Below, piece by piece: positions 1-4,802 of a stretch of DNA of 6,651 nucleotides. The stretch is from Pedosphaera sp. (GTDB lineage Bacteria; Verrucomicrobiota; Verrucomicrobiae; Limisphaerales; Pedosphaeraceae), in assembly GCA_028293265.1 (NCBI GenBank), contig JAQGPB010000178.1, positions 1 to 6,651 of the forward strand. Reading direction: 5' to 3'. The translations under genes and the position numbers were made by a program. The notes beneath the pieces were generated by a model. It did no database searches. It saw only the letters and a list, made by a program, of their open reading frames with translations, and was not told where the DNA came from. Numbering within the stretch: the stretch's first letter is position 1; the number at the start of each line of letters is the position of its first letter.

Positions 1-969
1 ATGGCCCCGCACGGTGTCAATGCTCAGGATGGGACAGATCTTGTCCTCCTCCTGCGAATACAAATTCAGCGTGCAGGCGTCCCAACTGAACAGTTCGTCG
101 GCGGTTTCCACGATGATTCGTGCTGCCTCCTCGGGGGAAATCGCCGAACTCAATTTCAAGCCGAGCGTTGAAAGGGCCGCATTGTAAAGCTCCATGCGGT
201 GACGTTCGCTGACGTCGCGTGAGTTCACCACCACGCCCCCGATTTCGAGATCGTTCAGCAGGCTCTTGCAGATGGTTTCCAGATGGCGCCAGCTTCCGTC
301 GCGATGACGCACGCGGAACTTCGCCGTGGTGGTGAGTTCAGGATTTGCGATGCAACGCCGGAAATCTTCGCGCACCCGCGCCACGTCGTCCTCATGAACG
401 AGCAGGAAGGCGTTCCGGCCATGCAATTCCTCCGGCTCGTAGCCGAGCATGCGCTGGATGGAAGGGCTGTTGTAGGTAAAGTTCCCGTCGTGATCCAGCA
501 TGCTTACTATGTCGAGTGAGTTTTCCGAAACCGCGCGGAAATGCTTCTCGCGCCGGGACAGCGTGGTTTCGGCGCGGAGGCGGTTTTTCCGCTCGCCAGC
601 CTCGCGCAACGCCCGCCGCACTGCGGGAATAAGCCGTTCCGGCCAGTGTTTCAGCACATAATCGGTGGCTCCCGCCTTCAAACTCTCGATGGCCGCCTCT
701 TCCCCGATGGTTCCCGAAACCAGCAGTACGGGTGTGTCAGGCTGTTTTTCTTTGGACAGCTTCAGCGCCTTGATGCCGTCGTACGCGGGCAGAAAATAAT
801 CTGCGATGATCAAATCGTAGCCCCCTTGCGCAAGCGCCGCCTCAAAATCCTCGCGGGTTTCAACGCAGACCACCTCGGGCGCAAACCCTTCTGCTGCCAG
901 TTTGGATTGCACCAAGTCCGAATAATTTCGGTTATCTTCCAGATGCAACACGCGCAAGGGTTGGTTCAT
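1..969 (-). CDS. Multidomain response regulator / signalling protein, REC-PAS-GAF, 3' end outside window (partial)
   Basis: Translating the minus strand from the ATG at 969-967 gives 323 uninterrupted residues that run in frame off the left edge, so the C-terminus is missing. Residues 4-125 form a receiver domain: acidic pair E11/D12, phospho-acceptor D57 in the context IIADYFLP, S85 in VLLVSGT and conserved K107 in DYVLK. Residues 141-260 form a PAS fold with the typical FRAVSENSLDIV opening, GYEPEEL and HEDD motifs, and a PAC-like end around HRDGSWRHLE. From about 262 a GAF-like domain starts (LYNAALSTLGLKLS) and is cut by the window. In this family such N-termini are usually followed by a histidine kinase or a diguanylate cyclase, which cannot be decided here. 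It should be cytoplasmic, since no membrane segment is visible. The start is ATG 969. An in-frame TGA two codons upstream bounds it, and a short SD-led ORF lies just before it. Confidence 0.9.
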   Translation of the reverse strand, partial: MNQPLRVLHLEDNRNYSDLVQSKLAAEGFAPEVVCVETREDFEAALAQGGYDLIIADYFLPAYDGIKALKLSKEKQPDTPVLLVSGTIGEEAAIESLKAGATDYVLKHWPERLIPAVRRALREAGERKNRLRAETTLSRREKHFRAVSENSLDIVSMLDHDGNFTYNSPSIQRMLGYEPEELHGRNAFLLVHEDDVARVREDFRRCIANPELTTTAKFRVRHRDGSWRHLETICKSLLNDLEIGGVVVNSRDVSERHRMELYNAALSTLGLKLSSAISPEEAARIIVETADELFSWDACTLNLYSQEEDKICPILSIDTVRGH

Positions 970-972
970 GCT

Positions 973-987
973 TCAAACTTTATACAT
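973..987 (-). other. Possible four-codon leader ORF (M-Y-K-V-stop) ahead of the REC-PAS-GAF gene
   Basis: On the minus strand, GGAGG (998-994) is followed after six bases by an ATG (987-985). That ATG reads only four codons before TGA at 975-973. The next codon but one is the ATG of the response regulator (969), in the same frame. The best Shine-Dalgarno of this region is thus placed for the mini-ORF and sits about 24 bases from the main start, too far to serve it directly. It could be a coupling/re-initiation leader. The SD match may equally be chance, because the same TATAAA bases also look like a -10 box. Confidence 0.3.
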
Positions 988-1007
988 GCCCCACCTCCGG
1001 CTTACAA
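979..1007 (-). promoter_or_regulatory. Candidate sigma70-type promoter for the REC-PAS-GAF gene
   Basis: Read on the minus strand, TTGTAA (1007-1002) and TATAAA (984-979) are separated by exactly 17 bases, matching four and five of six consensus positions. Transcription would start around 972, leaving an almost leaderless mRNA for the ATG at 969. This is incompatible with use of the four-codon leader ORF in the same place, so only one of the two readings can be right. Confidence 0.3.
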
Positions 1008-1012
1008 GATTT

Positions 1013-1023
1013 GTGAAGTTCAC
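1013..1023. promoter_or_regulatory. Small perfect palindrome GTGAA-G-TTCAC in a divergent promoter region
   Basis: Two perfect five-base arms around a single G lie in the 116-base spacer between the two divergently transcribed response-regulator genes, just upstream of the candidate -35 box of the minus-strand gene. The position suits an operator that could affect both genes. The arms are short, and one such palindrome in 116 bases can easily occur by chance. Confidence 0.2.
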
Positions 1024-1085
1024 GGCTCTCGGATTTTTCAGGTTAATACCCTATTTCGCGGGCCAGTGAGGCAAGCTAAGATTTA

Positions 1086-1556
1086 TTGGTGGTTCCAAAC
1101 GAGCACAACGCGCATTGCACCATTCTGGTTGTTGAGGACAACGCCTCAGAAGTCGTCCTCCTGCAAAAGGCTTTCAAACGGGCTGGCATGGACATTGCCG
1201 CCTATTTTGTAACCAATGGCGAGGAGGCCATTGATTATTTGAGCGGTGCCGGCCGCTTCCAAGATCGCCACGACCATCCCGAACCGGATTTGGTGATCAT
1301 GGACTTGAAAATGCCCCGCAAAAACGGCTTTGAACTCCTCGAATGGTTCAGAAATCTTCAGGAAGGCGCGCTCATTCCCGTCATTGTGCTCACATCCTCG
1401 AATCGCGAGGCCGACATCCAGCGTGCCTACAGCCTTGGCGCCAATTCCTATTTCTTCAAGCCTTCCAGCTTCGAGGAATTTCGCGACCTCATCAGGGTGA
1501 TTTACGAATACTGGTCCCGCGCCCTCCGTCCGAAATCGCTCGCCGCACGGCATTGA
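1086..1556 (+). CDS. Single-domain response regulator, Rcp1/CheY-like
   Basis: The protein has about 156 residues and is a lone receiver domain with no output domain. All key positions are present: acidic pair E17/D18 in ILVVEDN, phospho-acceptor D73 in LVIMDLKMP, T103 in VIVLTSS and K125 in SYFFKPSSF. The insert between beta-2 and the phospho-Asp strand (YLSGAGRFQDRHDHPEPD, residues 51-68) is typical of the Rcp1 group first known as the cyanobacterial phytochrome partner, which accepts phosphate from kinases with an SVSHDL(K/R)xPLR H-box. Such proteins act in the cytoplasm as phosphate shuttles or by protein contact. No ATG is available. An in-frame TAA at 1077 limits the start to TTG 1086 or GTG 1089, and neither has a well-placed Shine-Dalgarno (GAGG at 1068-1071 is too far). 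The gene is divergent from the REC-PAS-GAF gene. Confidence 0.9.
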   Translation: MVVPNEHNAHCTILVVEDNASEVVLLQKAFKRAGMDIAAYFVTNGEEAIDYLSGAGRFQDRHDHPEPDLVIMDLKMPRKNGFELLEWFRNLQEGALIPVIVLTSSNREADIQRAYSLGANSYFFKPSSFEEFRDLIRVIYEYWSRALRPKSLAARH

Positions 1557-1691
1557 ACCGGAACGATTCGGCCGGAACGCCGCGCTTCAACCGCCGCTGC
1601 CCCGAATGGTTTCCGTTTTTGGGCGGATTAATCTCTTGATACGCGGGTTCATCCCCATTCAAGGAACCAATTATGATGTTACCTGTAATGC
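1557..1691. other. Intergenic spacer after the Rcp1-like regulator
   Basis: These 135 bases hold no convincing gene and no clear hairpin followed by a T-run, so I cannot place a terminator. A weak promoter-like pair is visible on the plus strand: TTCATC (1648-1653) and TATGAT (1672-1677) at an 18-base spacing, which would start transcription close to the ATG at 1692. Only the -10 box is a good match. Confidence 0.35.
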
Positions 1692-1901
1692 ATGAACAAG
1701 ACGTACGTGATTCATTGGAAGTCCCGGAGCAACGGGCGCATGGGCACAGGCACGACACGCTTTGGCCGGGATGAAGCCGACCGGCTCGCAAAGGAGTTGA
1801 ACCATGACTACCCCGAAATCGAGCATCGAGTTTTAGATGTGGCCTCTGACAGCAAGCCCGAGCCGCTGCCAGTCTCTTTCGCCAATTCAACGGCAGAGTG
1901 A
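1692..1901 (+). CDS. Small uncharacterised protein (69 aa) upstream of rsmH
   Basis: This short, soluble and highly polar protein has no signal peptide or membrane segment. It opens with a beta-strand-like YVIHWKS, then a glycine/threonine turn (NGRMGTGTTRF). A helix follows (DEADRLAKELNHDYP), then a second strand (EIEHRVLDV) and a disordered tail from about residue 52. The strand-helix-strand pattern and clean ORF suggest a real small domain, and I have the impression that similar short proteins occur in Verrucomicrobiota, but I cannot name a family or function. No Shine-Dalgarno is evident before ATG 1692. The stop TGA (1899-1901) overlaps the GTG at 1898, so it may be translationally coupled to rsmH if that start is used. 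Another ATG at 1688 opens a 28-codon ORF in a different frame and looks less protein-like. Confidence 0.6.
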   Translation: MNKTYVIHWKSRSNGRMGTGTTRFGRDEADRLAKELNHDYPEIEHRVLDVASDSKPEPLPVSFANSTAE

Positions 1902-3070
1902 CGAACGGCTTCGCCCTCGCGTCAATCCTGCGATCAACTTCCAGTAAAGCCTTTCCCTCCACCGGTGCCCGGCCTATATTGTTGGCGGTTCCTGTGCCAG
2001 AGAACGAAACAACCAGCACGAGCACGCCGCCAGCCCCGGCCGCCCATAAACGCCGCGTCCGCTATCGCGGCACGCATCCGCGCCGTTTCCAGGAGAAATA
2101 CAAGGAACACAACCCCGGCCGTTACGCCGCCGATGTGGAAAAAATTCTGGCCGGCGGAAAAACTCCGGCCGGCAGTCATCGTCCCATTTGCGTGCGTGAA
2201 ATCATCGGGATGCTCGCGCCGAAACCCGGCGAACTGGCCGTTGACGCCACGCTGGGTCATGGCGGCCATGCCCTGGAAATCCTGCGCGCCATTCTGCCGG
2301 GTGGCCGGCTCTTCGGGCTGGATGTTGATCCGGTTGAACTGCCGCGCACCGAAGCCCGTCTGCGCGGCCACGGTTTCCCGCCCGAATCCCTGATCGTGCG
2401 CCGGACAAACTTCGCCGGCCTGCCGCAATTTCTCGCTGCCGAAAACATTCACGCCGTGGACATGATTCTGGCCGATCTGGGCGTCTCCTCGATGCAGATT
2501 GACAATCCCGAGCGCGGTTTCTCCTTCAAACATGACGGACCCTTGGATCTGCGCATGAACCCGCAGCGTGGTCACCCTGCTTCGGCCTTGCTCGCCACGG
2601 CCAACGAAACCGGCCTCGCGCAAATGTTGGTGGAAAACGCGGACGAACCGCACGCGCGCCTCATCGCTCAAGCCATTTGTCACGCCCGCGCCAGAACTTC
2701 CATTACGACCACCAAAATGCTGGCGCGACACATCCACGAAGCCTTGCGCAATGCCCGCCGCCCGGAAGAAGAAATTGACGCGTCCATCCGCCGCACTTTT
2801 CAAGCCTTGCGCATCGCAGTCAACGATGAGTTCGGCGCGCTCGAAACTTTTCTCCGCCATCTGCCTGCTTGCCTCAAGCCCGCCGGGCGCGTCGCTATTC
2901 TCACATTTCATTCGGGCGAAGATCGGCGCGTGAAAAAGGCATTTCAAGCCGGCGAGCGCGATGGAACCTACGTCCGCATCGCCGGCGAAGTAATCCGTCC
3001 CGCGCCCGAAGAAATCCGGGCCAATCCCCGCGCTTCCAGCGCCAAGCTCCGCTGGGCTGTGCGGGCTTGA
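1898..3070 (+). CDS. rsmH: 16S rRNA (cytosine(1402)-N(4))-methyltransferase RsmH
   Basis: RsmH uses S-adenosylmethionine to N4-methylate C1402 of 16S rRNA in the ribosomal P site. Diagnostic motifs, numbered from GTG 1898, are: HRPICVREI (94-102), SAM-binding VDATLGHGGH (115-124), GLDVD (140-144), ADLGVSS (192-198), RGFSF (206-210), DGPLDLRM (213-220), RRTFQALRIAVND (298-310), TFHSGED (336-342) and the C-terminal NPRASSAKLR (376-385). At 390 residues it exceeds the usual 300-320 because of an N-terminal extension containing HKRRVRYRGTHPRRF (50-64) and KYKEHNPGRY. Relative to canonical RsmH, the YGEE stretch reads NADEPHA (247-253) and SLED reads SGED. I believe this variant form is shared by a subset of bacteria including Verrucomicrobiota. 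The start is uncertain. GTG 1898 overlaps the preceding stop but lacks an SD, and residues 1-32 look unconserved, so TTG 1979/1982 or GTG 1994 are real alternatives. No mraZ, ftsL or ftsI flanks it. Confidence 0.93.
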   Translation: MTNGFALASILRSTSSKAFPSTGARPILLAVPVPENETTSTSTPPAPAAHKRRVRYRGTHPRRFQEKYKEHNPGRYAADVEKILAGGKTPAGSHRPICVREIIGMLAPKPGELAVDATLGHGGHALEILRAILPGGRLFGLDVDPVELPRTEARLRGHGFPPESLIVRRTNFAGLPQFLAAENIHAVDMILADLGVSSMQIDNPERGFSFKHDGPLDLRMNPQRGHPASALLATANETGLAQMLVENADEPHARLIAQAICHARARTSITTTKMLARHIHEALRNARRPEEEIDASIRRTFQALRIAVNDEFGALETFLRHLPACLKPAGRVAILTFHSGEDRRVKKAFQAGERDGTYVRIAGEVIRPAPEEIRANPRASSAKLRWAVRA

Positions 3071-3093
3071 GGACAGTTCCAAATGCAACCCGC

Positions 3094-3495
3094 TCAGTCC
3101 GGCCCGGTGGTTTCATACCATTGCGAGTATTTTCTCCACCCCGTCAATTTCTGGTCCGGCCCGAAGGTCAGCCGCAGATAATGGTCGGGTGTCGGCGGCA
3201 GCCCTGGCGGTATGTTGGGACCCTCCGATGCTATTGGCGGCACTGCCCCGGTGGCTTCACCCACGTCAACCACATCCAGCGTGGCCGGCTTGCCCTCGCG
3301 CGTCCGCCAGTCCGCGACGATTGAACCGTCACCCAAAGTCGTGGAACGCAATGGCACGCCCAGATCCTGCAAGGCCAGATCGTACGAGTAATTCCCCATC
3401 CGTCGGTCCCAATTCACCAACGGCGACTTGGTCCCGCACCCCGCCAACAGCGCCACAATCAGTATCAAGCGCAACGCAGTGATTTGTTTGCACAT
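3094..3495 (-). CDS. Small lipoprotein of unknown function (133 aa)
   Basis: The N-terminus has a short basic start, a hydrophobic core (LRLILIVALLAGC) and a lipobox LAGC with acylated Cys20. The following Gly gives no inner-membrane retention signal by the enterobacterial +2 rule, so outer-membrane placement is likely. The mature part, about 113 residues, is beta-rich and soluble. It includes NWDRRMGNYSYDLALQDLGVP, where a short helix and 'LG-P' turn recall BamE/SmpA-type lipoproteins, then TTLGDGSIVADW, and ends with YLRLTFGPDQKLTGW. The resemblance is only a hint and I do not assign a family. Start ATG 3495 is supported by GGGAG at 3507-3503, seven bases upstream. The gene lies 64 bases downstream of another lipoprotein gene on the same strand and may be co-transcribed with it. 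Its 3' end faces rsmH with only 23 bases between the stops. Confidence 0.8.
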   Translation of the reverse strand: MCKQITALRLILIVALLAGCGTKSPLVNWDRRMGNYSYDLALQDLGVPLRSTTLGDGSIVADWRTREGKPATLDVVDVGEATGAVPPIASEGPNIPPGLPPTPDHYLRLTFGPDQKLTGWRKYSQWYETTGPD

Positions 3496-3516
3496 AGAAA
3501 CGCTCCCATTTCACCA

Positions 3517-3557
3517 GCCGCACATCCGGAACAAACTTAAGCCGGAGATACAGCGGC
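3517..3557 (-). repeat. Imperfect inverted repeat between the two lipoprotein genes
   Basis: Outer arms GCCGC (3517-3521) and GCGGC (3553-3557) and inner arms TCCGG (3525-3529) and CCGGA (3542-3546) can pair as two short GC-rich stems around a 12-base AT-rich loop. There is no T-run, so it is not a standard Rho-independent terminator. It starts directly after the stop of the upstream gene and could be an mRNA-stabilising or processing hairpin that sets different levels of the two lipoproteins. Confidence 0.35.
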
Positions 3558-3559
3558 GT

Positions 3560-4084
3560 TCATTGTTCCTTCAAAACCTTGCCATCCTCGGCAATCAACA
3601 TTCTCGGATGCGAATTGGGGTCCGTAAAGGTGACTTCGTAAATCGTACGTTCGCTCGGCTGGACATTCGCCACCACGGCATCGGGCGCACTTTGTTGCAG
3701 CGTTCTTTGCACGGGCGGGGGCAGCTTCACGACCGGGCCGGCGGATGGGGGCGGCGCAACGGGCGCATTGGTGTTTGCTGGTGATCCATCTTCCGCCACG
3801 TAAATATTTGGGTTGACCCCCGGATTGACGAACTGCACTTCGTAAATGTCCCGCTCAGCGCCGGGCACCTTGTTGATGTCCTTGATCTCTGCCGCGCCTC
3901 CCATTGTGGTGATGGTGCGCTGGACGGCGGATGGCAATACGGCGAATTTTGCTCCAGGGCTGGTTGTTGGCGGCGGGGCGGTCGGCGCTTCGGCCACCGG
4001 TGCCTCGCGCGGAGGATGATGATTTACACATCCGGCGGCCAAAAAACTGATCGCAATGGCAAATACGAGCATCGGAATTTTCAT
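3560..4084 (-). CDS. Lipoprotein with two tandem PepSY-like repeats (174 aa)
   Basis: The start is taken as ATG 4084 (MKIPMLV), because AAAAGGGG (4100-4093) sits eight bases before it; an in-frame ATG at 4111 would add nine residues with no better signal. A hydrophobic stretch ends in FLAAGC, giving acylated Cys19 and, with Val next, probable export to the outer membrane. A proline/alanine-rich linker (24-44) leads to two homologous units of about 50 residues. Unit 1 (47-100) runs from KFAVLPSAVQRTI to IYVAEDGS, and unit 2 (119-173) from VKLPPPVQRTL to MLIAEDGKVL. Both share LP..VQRT, then 'YEV.F.(N/D)P' and 'AEDG'. This pattern resembles PepSY-like domains, which are small secreted folds often linked to protease inhibition or binding, but the function here is unknown. 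A second Pro-rich linker (104-118) separates the units. The next lipoprotein gene follows after 64 bases. Confidence 0.82.
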   Translation of the reverse strand: MKIPMLVFAIAISFLAAGCVNHHPPREAPVAEAPTAPPPTTSPGAKFAVLPSAVQRTITTMGGAAEIKDINKVPGAERDIYEVQFVNPGVNPNIYVAEDGSPANTNAPVAPPPSAGPVVKLPPPVQRTLQQSAPDAVVANVQPSERTIYEVTFTDPNSHPRMLIAEDGKVLKEQ

Positions 4085-4092
4085 AATCGCAA

Positions 4093-4100
4093 CCCCTTTT
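4093..4100 (-). promoter_or_regulatory. Ribosome binding site that decides the start of the tandem-repeat lipoprotein
   Basis: Minus-strand AAAAGGGG lies eight bases before ATG 4084. It would fall inside the coding region if the longer ATG 4111 start were used, so it favours 4084. Confidence 0.6.
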
Positions 4101-4106
4101 GTAAAA

Positions 4107-4135
4107 AACATAAATCATATGACGTTTTTTATCAA
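4107..4135 (-). promoter_or_regulatory. Candidate sigma70-type promoter of the lipoprotein gene
   Basis: On the minus strand, TTGATA (4135-4130) and TATGTT (4112-4107) are exactly 17 bases apart, matching five and four of six consensus positions within an AT-rich stretch that stands out from the GC-rich surroundings. Transcription would begin near 4100, at the edge of the RBS, giving a leader of about 16 bases. This also argues against a start at ATG 4111. Confidence 0.45.
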
Positions 4136-4204
4136 ACGAGTGGGAAGAACATTCAGCCGGGAGTCATCTTCAAGGTTGCAAGCGGGCCGGGGATTGGTTT
4201 ATGA

Positions 4205-4693
4205 ATGGGCCCCATGCAAATTGAACCGCTGATACATTTTCGCAGCTCGGGCATTCATGGGACGGGCGGATTTGCGGCCACAAACATTCCCGCCGGCACG
4301 CAACTGGTTGAATATCTGGGCCATCGAATTGACAAACAGGAATCACTGCGCCAATGCGAACTGGACAACCCGTACATCTTTTGCATCAATGACGAATTCG
4401 ATCTTGATGGCAACGTGGATTGGAATCCCGCCCGGCTTTTGAATCACAGTTGCGCGCCCAATGCCGAGGCCCAGGCCGAAGGCGAAAAAATCTGGATCGT
4501 CGCGCTGCACGACATCCGGGCCGGCGAAGAAATCACCTTCAACTACAACTACGATTTGCAGGATTACCGGGAACATCCCTGCGCATGCGGCTCGACCGAC
4601 TGCGTGGGCTACATTGTGGCCGAGGAATATTTTCCAGACGTGCGCAAGGCCGCGTCACTGACTTTTTGCAGTCCCGATGGGGATCAGGCTTGA
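4205..4693 (+). CDS. SET-domain protein-lysine methyltransferase with post-SET motif (162 aa)
   Basis: SET enzymes transfer methyl from S-adenosylmethionine to protein lysine. This protein is almost only the catalytic domain. The opening GIHGTGGFAA with NIPAGTQLVEYLG (16-39) is the SET-N cofactor strand region. RLLNHSCAPNAEAQ (77-90) contains the pseudoknot NHSC (80-83). GEEITFNYNYD (107-117) carries the catalytic tyrosine, by position Y114. C126, C128 and C133 in CACGSTDC form a post-SET zinc cluster, with C83 as the expected fourth ligand, and GYI follows. Everything needed for activity appears intact. There is no signal peptide, so it should act in the cytoplasm. Chlamydial SET proteins target histone-like or other proteins, but the substrate here is unknown. 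ATG 4205 is the first start and ATG 4214 (Met4) is an alternative; only a weak, distant GGGGA (4189-4193) precedes it. It stands alone, divergent from the lipoproteins. Confidence 0.92.
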   Translation: MGPMQIEPLIHFRSSGIHGTGGFAATNIPAGTQLVEYLGHRIDKQESLRQCELDNPYIFCINDEFDLDGNVDWNPARLLNHSCAPNAEAQAEGEKIWIVALHDIRAGEEITFNYNYDLQDYREHPCACGSTDCVGYIVAEEYFPDVRKAASLTFCSPDGDQA

Positions 4694-4802
4694 ATATCCG
4701 AGTCTGGCGGCCCCAACAGAACAATGAGGACGACCACGTGTCTGGTTGTCAGCTTGAAATGCTTGGTTAACGTCAAGGGCATCCAGTCGGATCTCTGGCA
4801 AA
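4694..4802. other. Convergent intergenic spacer between the SET gene and the sensor kinase
   Basis: These 109 bases contain no ORF worth reporting. They hold one hairpin (listed separately) that could end transcription from either side. No promoter is expected, since both genes end here. Confidence 0.4.
4729..4750. terminator. Hairpin in convergent spacer, possible weak terminator
   Basis: GACGACCA (4729-4736), a six-base loop and TGGTTGTC (4743-4750) form an eight-base-pair stem with one G-U pair. It lies 36 bases after the SET stop and 53 bases from the kinase stop. No T-run follows on either strand, so intrinsic termination would be inefficient at best. Confidence 0.25.

Noticed and set aside
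541..1212. Plus-strand ORF of 223 residues
   Set aside because: It lies antisense to the REC-PAS-GAF gene, crosses the divergent spacer and runs out of frame into the Rcp1-like regulator; its composition is not protein-like.
1688..1774. Alternative 28-codon ORF from ATG 1688
   Set aside because: It is short and rich in His/Arg, and the overlapping 69-residue frame has a clear strand-helix-strand pattern.
1492..2025. Minus-strand ORF of 177 residues crossing three features
   Set aside because: It overlaps the regulator's end, the spacer, the small gene and the rsmH start, is rich in Arg/Ser/Cys without a fold-like pattern, and has no RBS.
1934..3088. Long minus-strand ORF (384 residues) opposite rsmH
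   Set aside because: It is a shadow of rsmH's codon bias; the translation has no recognisable motif, while the plus strand carries the full set of RsmH motifs.
3061..3093. GCGGG...CCCGC pairing between rsmH and the convergent lipoprotein gene as a terminator
   Set aside because: There are only five pairs with a 23-base loop and no T-run, so it is not a credible terminator.
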